Of a stretch of DNA of 64,000 nucleotides, positions 37,619 to 45,958 are shown in pieces. Every line of letters begins with the position of its first letter. The stretch's first letter is position 1. A model generated the notes under the pieces. It was given only the letters and a program-made list of their open reading frames with translations, was not told the DNA's origin and did no database searches. Both the position numbers and the translations under genes were made by a program. Origin of the DNA: Chitinophaga sp. LS1 (lineage in GTDB: Bacteria > Bacteroidota > Bacteroidia > Chitinophagales > Chitinophagaceae); contig NZ_CP128362.1 of assembly GCF_034274695.1 (NCBI RefSeq), positions 4,218,501 to 4,282,500 on the forward strand. Reading direction: 5' to 3'.

Positions 37619-39460
37619 TTAGTTTGATAGGGTGATCGTATTCCAGCCTTCTTTAGCGGCAAATACCTGCTGTTGGCTTTTTCCACTATTATCCAGGTAT
37701 TGTATTTCGAGATGCATATGCTGTGTGGTGGCATTCTTCAGGCCAAAGAAGATATCAGTTGTGTTTCTGCCTGAATGGCCATTGCCACCATCGACAAAGC
37801 TGGTTTGCTTTAACTGGGTGCCTTCATATAAACGGACAATGGCGCCAATGGCGGGTCTTAAACAGGAATCATTTACCGGTAGCAAAACCCTTAAGCCGAT
37901 AAAACCATTCTTACCTTTGTAGTTGTTCTGGTAGTAATAGGAAGTCTCCCATTGGTTGGCGACTACAAAGTCCAGGTCTCCATCATAATCCAGGTCACCC
38001 ACTGAGATGCCACGGGATATCTGTGTATCATCCATACCCAGTTCAGCAGCGAGATCATAGAATTGACCGGATGCGGACCTGACAAAAAAAGGATGGTGAT
38101 AATGCCCGGACAGGTCATCTCCCAGCTTGAAATTGGGCCATGAAGCCGGGTAGGCCAGCAGATCATCATTACCCAAAGCGAGCTCCTGCAGCTCCGGCCA
38201 GCGATCGGCAGTACCTTTCATAAAACCGGTTGCCTGAATGGCTTCGTTGACACCATCATTGTTGAAATCTCCCAATTTCGAATCCCATCCCCAGGAACTT
38301 CTTGATAAACCCAGTTCTTCACTTTGGTTCACGAAGGGCGCAATGCCTTTGTTGAATTTGTCTATCTCACCAGTGTTGATGAAAGCAAAATGCGATTCCT
38401 CCAGTGCATATTCAGCGGCAATATTGCTGACATAGATATCCAGTAAGCCATCGCTGTTGATATCGCCGATGCCGGCGCCCATTCCTTTATATGAGTCCTT
38501 GCCTAAAACGCTGGAAGCAGTAGTAGTCAGTTTACGTTCACCATACAGTAGCTTAAATTTTAACCGGCCGGGAACAGACTGGTTCAGCAGGAATTTATCC
38601 GGACCAAAGTCATTGGCCAGGTATAATTCGGGCAGCATGTCACCATTAAGGTCAACAGCAGCAACAGCCAGTGTCCAGTCTTCCGGGTTTTTAATACCAT
38701 CAGACCATGTTTTATCTTCAGTAAAGACAGCGTTTTGCAGTTCAACACCTTTACACAGGAAGAAGTGATTTTTCCCGCCATTTGCTGCTCTTGACATGGA
38801 ATGCTGCATGGTCTGGTCCTGGTCAGGTGCTACATTGTCCAGTACACGGGAGCCATCAGGGAAGTAGTTGGTGATGAGGATATCCACTTTGCCATCGCCG
38901 TCAAAATCAGCGAGTGTAGCTGCATTGGAGAACCATCTTTCACCGCTTGTCACCAGTTCCGTCTCTTTGAAGCCAATGTTGTCAGCGTAGAAAATAACAG
39001 GCGTTCTGCCCCAGTAATAGACGAGTATATCGGTTTTGCCATCAGCATTGAAATCATAAGTGAGGGAGCCCATTGGGGCCATTGTAGCTGAGTCATAAGG
39101 CAGGAGCTTTACATCCAGTCTTACAGGTGGCTCCCGTTTTTTGATAGAAGAGATGAGCACCGCATCAAACCGGGGGTCTACGTGGATGATATCATCACTG
39201 CGACCATCATTGTCGAGATCAGCAATCGTCACCGCAGCACCTACAGAAGAGATCCATGCGGCTATATCTTTATATTGCGGGTGTACATCCCGGATTAATT
39301 TCGGCGTTCCTTCCGTCACAGGCAGGTCCATTCTCGAAAAGGAGAAATCAGCGGCCAGCGTTGTTCTTTCTGCTGGTGTAAGCTGTGCTTTTCTGGCAAA
39401 AATGAAACATACACAAACGACGATGACGGCCAGTGCTTTGATCAGGTAATTGTTAATCAT
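37619..39460 (-). CDS. unbV: Enediyne cassette FG-GAP/ASPIC protein UnbV (E4)
   Basis: 613 aa, signal-anchor N-terminus (ALAVIVVCVCFIFARKA). At least seven FG-GAP/VCBS calcium-type repeats (DLDNDGRSDDIIHV, DFNADGKTDILVYY, DFDGDGKVDILI, DINSDGLLDIYVS, DFNNDGVNEA, DLDYDGDLDFVVA) form a beta-propeller. The C-terminus is the ASPIC/UnbV domain (RLYEGTQLKQTSFVDGGNGH). Likely extracytoplasmic. Conserved in enediyne loci; reaction unknown. Confidence 0.93.
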   Translation of the reverse strand: MINNYLIKALAVIVVCVCFIFARKAQLTPAERTTLAADFSFSRMDLPVTEGTPKLIRDVHPQYKDIAAWISSVGAAVTIADLDNDGRSDDIIHVDPRFDAVLISSIKKREPPVRLDVKLLPYDSATMAPMGSLTYDFNADGKTDILVYYWGRTPVIFYADNIGFKETELVTSGERWFSNAATLADFDGDGKVDILITNYFPDGSRVLDNVAPDQDQTMQHSMSRAANGGKNHFFLCKGVELQNAVFTEDKTWSDGIKNPEDWTLAVAAVDLNGDMLPELYLANDFGPDKFLLNQSVPGRLKFKLLYGERKLTTTASSVLGKDSYKGMGAGIGDINSDGLLDIYVSNIAAEYALEESHFAFINTGEIDKFNKGIAPFVNQSEELGLSRSSWGWDSKLGDFNNDGVNEAIQATGFMKGTADRWPELQELALGNDDLLAYPASWPNFKLGDDLSGHYHHPFFVRSASGQFYDLAAELGMDDTQISRGISVGDLDYDGDLDFVVANQWETSYYYQNNYKGKNGFIGLRVLLPVNDSCLRPAIGAIVRLYEGTQLKQTSFVDGGNGHSGRNTTDIFFGLKNATTQHMHLEIQYLDNSGKSQQQVFAAKEGWNTITLSN

Positions 39461-39461
39461 A

Positions 39462-40397
39462 TTAAGCGATTAGGGTCTTTGAGTATAATTCTTCAGCGAT
39501 CATTTTTCTCCAGGAGTAGTATTGCGTAAAAGCATCCTGTTGCGCATCCACTTTCAGCAGTGCCCGGTCAGTTATTTCTGCTACAGAGGACAGGCTATAA
39601 CCAGTGATAGCGGTAATGGTGTTATTAGTATCTGCGGTGACCGTTTCAGCCCTTTCCCTGGCTTTGGCAGCAAATGCTACACCCTGTAAAAGGAAAGGCA
39701 GATGGGAGCCCGTATGCTCTTTTAAGCGCTGTAATTCGGCTGGTTGAGCACCGCCGGCATATACAGCAGCCAGTCCAACACCAGCCCACAGATCGGCATG
39801 ATAAAGGGCAGGGAATGCATAGAGCGTTTTTGCCACGTTATCTACCTCTGTACCGCAGGTGAACCAAAGGGCACGTCCTACACCCTGATAAAAAACATGT
39901 GTGGCAGCCTGGGAGAGTTTAGGCAATATTTGCTGCCGGATTATTTTTTCAGTTTTAAAATAGGCTTCGTGGAATCCATATCCATCGATGATCAGCCATC
40001 TTAAGAGGGGATCATAACGGGATAATATGTTTTCTACATGAAAAGGCAGTCTGGCATAAGCCCATCCTATACCAACATGCAGCATATATATATGATGGTT
40101 GCCTTTACCACTGAGAAAATCAGGAATGCACTTGTTCTGTTTGGCTTTAAAAGCATCTTTCACAGCCATGCCCATAGCAGCACCTTCATAGGAAAAACCT
40201 CTGAACAGGTTTGTCTTCTGGTCCAGCGATCGGCATAACACGGCCTGGTCATCAATATCCAGGCAATGATGGTATCCATCCAGGAAAGCAATACCTATAT
40301 TTTCCAGTAAGCTGGCAGCATGGGCATCCTTTACAAAAAATCCTCTCTTTTTCAGGGAGGCTTCTTTGTAGGATACCTTGAACAGGTTGTAGATCAT
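39462..40397 (-). CDS. unbL: Enediyne cassette DUF1702 protein UnbL (E3)
   Basis: 311 aa, DUF1702 family. Marks: FSYEGAAMGMAVKDA, HIYMLHVGIGWAYARLP, DGYGFHEAYFKTEK, YQGVGRALWFTCG and GVGLAAVYAGG. No signal or membrane span. It is the first of the five core enediyne genes, one base from unbV and overlapping the DUF1028 gene by 4 bases. Biochemical role unknown. Confidence 0.93.
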   Translation of the reverse strand: MIYNLFKVSYKEASLKKRGFFVKDAHAASLLENIGIAFLDGYHHCLDIDDQAVLCRSLDQKTNLFRGFSYEGAAMGMAVKDAFKAKQNKCIPDFLSGKGNHHIYMLHVGIGWAYARLPFHVENILSRYDPLLRWLIIDGYGFHEAYFKTEKIIRQQILPKLSQAATHVFYQGVGRALWFTCGTEVDNVAKTLYAFPALYHADLWAGVGLAAVYAGGAQPAELQRLKEHTGSHLPFLLQGVAFAAKARERAETVTADTNNTITAITGYSLSSVAEITDRALLKVDAQQDAFTQYYSWRKMIAEELYSKTLIA

Positions 40398-41392
40398 AGT
40401 TTTTCAATTCTTTTTAACAGCTCAGATGGTACATTCAGCACGCCTGCGTTTACAATACGGGGCAGCATTTTAATTTTCCAGACAGGATCCTGGCGGAACA
40501 CCGTTTTAAACACATCGAGGGCACGATCATCCATGCCTTTATTAGCCAGTTCTACAGCATACCAGAACTTCATCTCGCTATTGCCGGGATTTAATTTTTC
40601 AGCCTTATTAAAGGCTTCATCAGCAGCGTCGGGATCGTTTTTTTCCAGGTAGTAGTATCCCAAATTCACAGCATCGTAGGCAGTTTTAATGATATAGATC
40701 CTTTTCAGTTCTTTGATGGGATCGGGGTTATCTTCCACCCTGATATCAACTTTACGGTCTAACCATATTTTTCCGGTAGGCTTCTTTCTTACAACGAGCA
40801 GGCAGGCTGATTGCTTTCCCCGGATATCACCACCGGCGGCTTGAGCGGCCTCCAAAGCAGCGATCATTCTAGCGGCCAGCGGACCATCCGTTTGTTCATA
40901 AGCAGCAGCCATCATTTTCCACACGTCTTTACTTTCAGCGGTATTTGCCTGAACGGAGTAAAACCTACCCTGCTGATGACCGGCTTCCGCTACGCACATT
41001 TTACCTGTACTGACAGCGATATTGCCATTGGTATCGAGAATAGCCAACTGTCTTATATCTCTGGCAGGATCTGCCTGCAACAGTTTGTGCAATACACTGT
41101 CTGGCGATATACCCTTTTTCAGCAAGGCCATGCCATTAGGCCCAAAGCCAATATTCACCACAGCCTGTGTAGCGATAATCCCGGCCCCGGCTTCACCCCA
41201 TGCTACAGTAGTACCTACTGAGAACCAATGGGACTGAACAGCTATACCCATATCTCCTGTTTCCGGATCAAATGCTACAATCGAGAATGTATGCGCAAAA
41301 GGTTCTTCATTAATGTATTGTCCATGCATCCATTGAGGATGTATGAGCAGGTACATACAGATGAACAACACATGGAATCTGTATTTCAGCAT
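40394..41392 (-). CDS. Secreted DUF1028 (Ntn-hydrolase-like) protein with TPR tail
   Basis: 332 aa. Signal peptide (YLLIHPQWMHGQ), then a DUF1028 domain with the usual opening FSIVAFDPETGDMGIAVQS, and ATQAVVNIGFGPNG. DUF1028 is a putative Ntn-hydrolase fold. A tetratricopeptide-like pair follows from about residue 245 (GYYYLEKNDPDAADEAFNKA). Substrate unknown. I know of no enediyne locus with this gene. Its 4-base overlap with unbL makes co-expression very likely; proteolytic processing or self-protection is only a guess. Confidence 0.85.
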   Translation of the reverse strand: MLKYRFHVLFICMYLLIHPQWMHGQYINEEPFAHTFSIVAFDPETGDMGIAVQSHWFSVGTTVAWGEAGAGIIATQAVVNIGFGPNGMALLKKGISPDSVLHKLLQADPARDIRQLAILDTNGNIAVSTGKMCVAEAGHQQGRFYSVQANTAESKDVWKMMAAAYEQTDGPLAARMIAALEAAQAAGGDIRGKQSACLLVVRKKPTGKIWLDRKVDIRVEDNPDPIKELKRIYIIKTAYDAVNLGYYYLEKNDPDAADEAFNKAEKLNPGNSEMKFWYAVELANKGMDDRALDVFKTVFRQDPVWKIKMLPRIVNAGVLNVPSELLKRIEKL

Positions 41393-41401
41393 AGGAATTA
41401 A

Positions 41402-41698
41402 TCAAGCAAGTAAGGATTTCATTTTAAAGGCCAGTCCCATACTCCCGTCAATGTTGATTTTCCCCTCCATCAATGCCAGTATGGGATTGAGCTTTCCGCT
41501 TTTCATTTTATAAAAGGTGTTCAGATCCGTTTTAACGACACAGTTTGCCTCAACATCATCCTGGCTAATAATATTTTTTTCCCCTGTACCGTCAATAAGG
41601 AAGATATGTTCTCCCATTACAAGCTTCATTTTAGCTTGAATGGGATCCATATCTTCTACCTGAACTCTCATCTGGTCGAAGATTTCAGTTAATTCCAT
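41402..41698 (-). CDS. SCP2 sterol-carrier-like small protein
   Basis: 98 aa, a compact SCP2-type fold (VEANCVVKTDLNTFYKMKSG, then LNPILALMEGKINIDGSMGL). SCP2 proteins have a hydrophobic tunnel for lipids or acyl chains. In this context it could carry the polyene or a lipophilic product; that is inference. It sits 10 bases from each neighbour. Confidence 0.85.
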   Translation of the reverse strand: MELTEIFDQMRVQVEDMDPIQAKMKLVMGEHIFLIDGTGEKNIISQDDVEANCVVKTDLNTFYKMKSGKLNPILALMEGKINIDGSMGLAFKMKSLLA

Positions 41699-41708
41699 TA
41701 AATTTATT

Positions 41709-42296
41709 TTATGCTGCGCAAAAGATGATTTCGATGTTATTATTTTTTGTAACCAGGTTATTACTTTCTATCTGGTACAGGTTAGCGCTTGTGGCAGAGA
41801 ATGTTTCCAGTTGTGAGCAGGCCCTGGCAGATGCATCTTTGATGGCTAACTCACCATCGAAATAAATATTATACTCGAAATTCATTTCCATTGTAGAAGG
41901 GAAGTCCTGGTTGAGGTAGTGGGATTTTACGCCACTTTTGAGGTTATTGGTTACTTCAAAACGAACTTCTTTACCTAGTAAATTGCTGTATGCGCTACCG
42001 TTCCAGCTATCGAGTGCGATGTCAATATAGCGGAGGCCATCACGTTTTTTTCCGGGGTTTTTAGTTGTGAAGTGGAGCGTGCCATCTAACACCAGTACTT
42101 CTGTGTGTCCATTCTTAGTGATGGCAAAAGTTGGATTTGTATTGGTGTAATAGGCGGCAGTCGTAGGGAATGTCTCCTGGGATTCGCCTATGGTAACTTT
42201 CATTTTTTCCTTTTTGGGGAAGGAGAATGCGCCAGGTACTAATGGGGCACCAGCAAGGAAGATGGCCATGTTTTTACCAAAATCTCTTCTTTTCAT
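41709..42296 (-). CDS. Tat-type secreted protein of unknown family, paralogue A
   Basis: 195 aa. The start MKRRDFGKNMAIFLAGAPLV looks like a twin-arginine signal (RR-D-F-G). The mature part is mostly beta-strand and aligns along its length with the protein at 42899-43393: FPTTAAYYTNTNPTFAITKN versus FPSANTFLINSNPIFLITRK, then YIDIALDSWNG / HVGVDVKYWEA, LNQDFPSTMEMNFEYNIYFD / LNKDFPSKLEFNMEYEVMVN. It ends in CAA. I do not recognise the family. Confidence 0.75.
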   Translation of the reverse strand: MKRRDFGKNMAIFLAGAPLVPGAFSFPKKEKMKVTIGESQETFPTTAAYYTNTNPTFAITKNGHTEVLVLDGTLHFTTKNPGKKRDGLRYIDIALDSWNGSAYSNLLGKEVRFEVTNNLKSGVKSHYLNQDFPSTMEMNFEYNIYFDGELAIKDASARACSQLETFSATSANLYQIESNNLVTKNNNIEIIFCAA

Positions 42297-42308
42297 TTGT
42301 TTAAGATT

Positions 42309-42860
42309 TTAAGGATTAGACATACTCAATACATGATTGATAACGGAGATCACGTCTTTTAATAATGGCATGACGCCAAACGTTTCTTTCATTCCTTCAA
42401 TCTCTATTCCCCGACGGGGTTCCATGATGTAGTGTCCATCGTTCTGCAGCACTTTGAGGTTGCGCTGAACAGTGTTGGCATACCACATGTTTTCGTTCAT
42501 CGAGGGAACAAAAATTACCGGGGCCTTGGCAGCTACGATGGTAGTAGATATGAGGTCATCACAAATACCATTGGCAGCTTTTGCTATGATGTTAGCAGTA
42601 GCAGGCATTATCATGATGAGATCAGCTTCCTGTGTAAGTTTGATATGAGGCACGATGGTATCAACACTTACATCGTAAGTGTTGGTAAATACTTCATTAC
42701 CTGAATGTATTTTTAATGCATATGGAGTGACAAACTTTGTAGCATTATCTGATACCATGATGAAGACGCGTGCATTCAATTCTTTCCTTATCTGCAGGAC
42801 ATAAGAAGGCATTACAACCGCAGCGACAGCCCCGGTAATGCAGACTAAAATGGTCTTCAA
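42309..42860 (-). CDS. HFCD-family flavoprotein (EpiD/PPC-decarboxylase-like)
   Basis: 183 aa. Flavodoxin-like HFCD fold: ILVCITGAVAAVVMPSYVLQ, MIMPATANIIAKAANGICDD, then the diagnostic P-S-MN-xx-MW in VPSMNENMWYANTVQ. Family members bind FMN and oxidatively decarboxylate cysteine residues, either in phosphopantothenoylcysteine (CoaBC) or at the C-terminus of peptides (EpiD, TvaF). The usual N-terminal His (in G-S-I/V-A-A region) is not clear: the segment reads GAVAAVV. It lies between two paralogous genes, which may be its substrates or partners. Confidence 0.85.
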   Translation of the reverse strand: MKTILVCITGAVAAVVMPSYVLQIRKELNARVFIMVSDNATKFVTPYALKIHSGNEVFTNTYDVSVDTIVPHIKLTQEADLIMIMPATANIIAKAANGICDDLISTTIVAAKAPVIFVPSMNENMWYANTVQRNLKVLQNDGHYIMEPRRGIEIEGMKETFGVMPLLKDVISVINHVLSMSNP

Positions 42861-42898
42861 AAATTCTGATTTACCTGTAAGAATGAATTTGGACTACA

Positions 42899-43393
42899 TT
42901 AACAGGCGCAGGCAACTACATCAACAGTAGTGTCTTCTCCCAGTGTCATGCTTTTTCCGGCTACACGGAACATATCATTAGGCTTTGGCGGGAAGCTGTT
43001 GATCTGACCTTCAGCAGAGCCACTGAGGCCGGATTTGATTACTTCACCATTTACCATTACCTCGTATTCCATGTTGAATTCGAGCTTAGAAGGGAAGTCT
43101 TTGTTTAACTGAAGGGCAGTAACTTTACTATTGTCGCCCAGGTCTGTGATTCTGAATCCGATATCACAACCTAATAATTTGCTGGTAGCTTTTGCTTCCC
43201 AGTACTTAACATCCACGCCCACATGGCGGTTGCCGCCATCATTTTTTTTAGGGTCAGATGTTTTTACTTCCATTTTAGCATCAAAAACGAGAATTTCACG
43301 TTCCCCTTTACGTGTAATCAGGAAAATTGGATTGGAGTTGATAAGAAAAGTGTTTGCGGAAGGGAACATTACTTCATTTGAAGATGTCGACAT
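42899..43393 (-). CDS. Cytoplasmic protein of unknown family, paralogue B, C-terminal Cys
   Basis: 164 aa, no signal peptide, beta-rich. Homologous to the protein at 41709-42296 (see there for aligned segments). It ends VDVVACAC, so its last residue is Cys, next to a flavoprotein of a family that can decarboxylate C-terminal Cys. First gene of the 15-gene minus-strand run. Function unknown; a substrate or carrier role is inference only. Confidence 0.75.
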   Translation of the reverse strand: MSTSSNEVMFPSANTFLINSNPIFLITRKGEREILVFDAKMEVKTSDPKKNDGGNRHVGVDVKYWEAKATSKLLGCDIGFRITDLGDNSKVTALQLNKDFPSKLEFNMEYEVMVNGEVIKSGLSGSAEGQINSFPPKPNDMFRVAGKSMTLGEDTTVDVVACAC

Positions 43394-43869
43394 ACAAGTT
43401 GATTTAAAGTGTAAACAAAAAGGAGTAATAACCGAAAGGAGATGGGATCTACTTTACAGCACGTAATTCAATGGTTACATGAATTAGGGTACATATAGGT
43501 AATTATTAAGTTAGTTCGCTATGGGTTGTAAATGTAGCTATAGGTTGAATATATCCGGGCAACTTGGTAAATCCTTAAAGAATATACCTAAGTTAATTTT
43601 TTATTTTTAATAAAACAAGTTAGAACAACTAATATTTTTTCTGAGTAGATACAGGATGAAGTTATTTCATAAGTGCCAATTAGAGGTTTCCACCTATATG
43701 GTGTATAGTAGACAATACTTGACATAATCCGGGATTATTTCCCCCAAATCTGCCCAAAGCAGGAAATGAAATTTTACGTTGGGCTACCTTAAGTACTCAT
43801 GCTCAATTATATCCTCTTTGATGAATAATGATCAATTTTTGATAATTCAATTCAAAGGGGAAAGGGGGC
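43394..43869. other. Leader region of the enediyne-type operon
   Basis: About 475 bases with no gene on either strand. The promoter of the long minus-strand run must lie here, but no clean TAnnTTTG element was found on that strand. AT-rich from 43590 to 43640. Confidence 0.4.
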
Positions 43870-43881
43870 AAACTCAACCTG

Positions 43882-44157
43882 ATGGGACCTGAAAATATAA
43901 CGCTTAGCGATGTTGCACTTCGATTATCTTCTTTAACAGATAAACCTGTACGTTACAGACAGGAGTCCTTTGAGGAAATCAAATTCCGTTTAAACAATTG
44001 GGGAATTGGAGAAACAATACAAAACGAACTAATAGATCTATTTAAGGCCTTGGGTGATCCCAATGGCGCTTATGCTACTCCACGTACTCCCGAGGCATAT
44101 ACAGCTACCTCGTTTGATCAGTTTGTAATAAATAAGCTAATGCCGGTATTACTATAA
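43882..44157 (+). pseudogene. NmrA-like NAD(P)-binding protein, C-terminal fragment
   Basis: 91 codons beginning GPENITLSDVALRLSSLTDK, then PVRYRQESFEEIK and at the end ATSFDQFVINKLMP. This is the C-terminal part of NmrA-type SDR proteins (GPE-x-LT, then PVRY). The Rossmann half is absent and an in-frame stop lies at 43843. Remnant. Confidence 0.7.
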
Positions 44158-45147
44158 TTTTGAAGAATTTTTACTGAATAAAAAGGACTTTGTGGAGTGT
44201 TGAATGAACTTGCTTTCAGTACAGATACTTATTATTTGGGAAAGCTAAAAGAAGATGTGTATGGAAAGAATACCGTTGGTGATTATGATTTCTGTGTATA
44301 CTATAATTAATGGTGGGTTGATAGGGGATGATACAATTGTAGCAGGAGTTGTCGCAGGTCGTATTCCGGTCAAATGGTGTGTCTTTGGTGTCAGAATGAT
44401 TAGTAAATAAGGTGGGAAGCGGTTTTTTTGAGAAACGAAAATTACTGTAAATCAATGATTTAAAAGGTTGTAAAGTGCTCATCAGCGGTAAGTTATCGAT
44501 TGCGCTATGCAAAATCCTTGAGGTGGGATTTATAAATGAAACACCTTGAAATTATCCGGCAGGTAATCAATTCTGCCCGACAAGGTCTAGTCAACTACTG
44601 GAAGCGAGTTTTGCGTAGTCATTATAGATGATGGCGCGAAGTGTAGACAGCGACTGCTGACGGTATGCTATTGAGACTCGAAACTGTCCTGAATGTTGAA
44701 GCTTTAGTTGTTCGAAATGCTTAAGCAACATCAAACCTGCGTTATTGACGATTAGGGGCGATTCGACCGGGGGCTAAGAACATATCAAAGGCAGACAGGG
44801 GTAGTACGGGAACACAGGAGAGCCTAACGTCTCCCATTGAATGTCTGTTGTTTTTCAAATATACTCATTTGGAACCTTTGATTGCATGAGAATAAAGTAG
44901 TAATAAAATCGGCCGGAGTTGTGCTATTCGCTTAATGCGGATATCCCTAATCATTCTCTCTGTGGTAGCTAAAATTAAGGAAAAGCTAGAAAGAAACAGT
45001 TATTCGACTCCTGTGATCCTGACTTAGAAAAAAAAACTTGCATTTATGCAGGGCTTTTGTTTTAGCAAGTTCCAGGTAAGAGAAACTGATCAGTTTTTTT
45101 TGGAGTGTTTGTTGATGTATATCAACTTTATTAATAAGGAAAGGAAG
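44158..45147. other. Decayed non-coding zone
   Basis: Nearly 1 kb with no credible gene. The part 44560-44850 is GC-richer and looks structured, with segments GGGGGCTAAGAACA and TACGGGAACACAGGAGAGCC that remind me of the 5' RNA domain of group II introns. No reverse transcriptase follows. That identification is weak. Confidence 0.35.
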
Positions 45148-45155
45148 TAAATTTG
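45148..45155 (+). promoter_or_regulatory. Promoter of the NTF2-like gene
   Basis: TAAATTTG matches TAnnTTTG. It covers the TTG at 45153 that could be read as a start codon, which supports translation from the ATG at 45210. Confidence 0.55.
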
Positions 45156-45209
45156 ATTATTGATGTTATCTCCAGTAATGGAGCCGATTATCCAAAAAAA
45201 CAAACTAAA

Positions 45210-45569
45210 ATGGCAAGTAAAGTATTTAGCGAACTGGAAGAAATACATGTGGCTGCCTGGAATGAAAAAGATAGGGCAAGACGGGATGAGCTGCTTAAAA
45301 AGATCTATTCAGATGATATTAAAATGTATGATAATGAATTAATTCTCGACAGTTTAAAAGCAGTATCGGATTTTATTGGAAAGCTTATAGCTGAAGATCC
45401 TGCTTATAATTTTTCCGCAGCCAAACCTATTGAATCACTTCAAAACAGTGCAAGGCTTTTCGGCCACATTCAAACCAGTAAAGGAATGTTAAATAGTATG
45501 GACTTTTTTCTTATCGAGGATGAAAAAGTGAAACATTTATATGCTTTTTTGACGCCTGCGGACCATTAG
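45210..45569 (+). CDS. NTF2-like small protein
   Basis: 119 aa from ATG 45210 (MASKVFSELEEIHVAAWNEK). NTF2/SnoaL pattern: an N-terminal helix, KIYSDDIKMYDNELILDS, and a final strand KVKHLYAFLTPADH. A longer reading from TTG 45153 would start inside the promoter element and is unlikely. Function unknown. Confidence 0.78.
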   Translation: MASKVFSELEEIHVAAWNEKDRARRDELLKKIYSDDIKMYDNELILDSLKAVSDFIGKLIAEDPAYNFSAAKPIESLQNSARLFGHIQTSKGMLNSMDFFLIEDEKVKHLYAFLTPADH

Positions 45570-45608
45570 GTCTGGATTATCGATTATTAAGTGGCGAATC
45601 TATAAATC

Positions 45609-45646
45609 CGAAGCGGGTGTTTCATTTAATTGAAGCACCCGCTTCG
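45609..45646. terminator. Bidirectional terminator
   Basis: Arms CGAAGCGGGTG and CACCCGCTTCG, 11 bp perfect, between the NTF2-like gene and the pirin remnant, which converge on it. Confidence 0.65.
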
Positions 45647-45664
45647 TGAATACATGATTTTTTA

Positions 45665-45910
45665 TTAAGTAGTTTGTTCACCAATAGCCCACCGACTTTC
45701 TTTACGTATATTAAACCACATTTGAAGAAAAAAACGCTCTTTGGCAGGCCCAATAAATGCTTCTGTATGGAGTGTATCGCTATCCACGGGCATAATTTGA
45801 AAATCACCCTTTTTCATGGATTCAGGCATTTCCTTAATTTCACCATCAATTAGTAGTAAAACTGCCTAAAAACCTGCATGTGGATGAGGTTGACGTATAT
45901 CAACGGATAC
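45665..45910 (-). pseudogene. Pirin-family remnant with internal stop
   Basis: Minus-strand reading gives SVDIRQPHPHAGF, a TAG stop, then AVLLLIDGEIKEMPESMKKG, DFQIMPVDSDTLHTEAF and WFNIRKESRWAIGEQTT. It corresponds to the metal-binding part of pirins (DVRPHPHxG...GxI, later HTE). The 5' end is cut by another stop, and most of the C-terminal domain is missing. Divergent from a Crp/Fnr gene, a common arrangement for pirin genes. Confidence 0.65.
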
Positions 45911-45946
45911 CTATATGGAGGGCCTCGTTAATTTGGCAATATTTTT

Positions 45947-45954
45947 TAGATTTG
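45947..45954 (+). promoter_or_regulatory. Putative promoter, near-leaderless, for the Crp/Fnr gene
   Basis: TAGATTTG matches TAnnTTTG, only 4 bases before the ATG at 45959. If used, the mRNA would start at or next to the start codon. Confidence 0.4.
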
Positions 45955-45958
45955 TAAA

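Noticed and set aside
44216..44512. 98-aa minus-strand frame in the decayed zone
   Set aside because: Low-complexity composition rich in His, Asn and Ser, no family and no start context.
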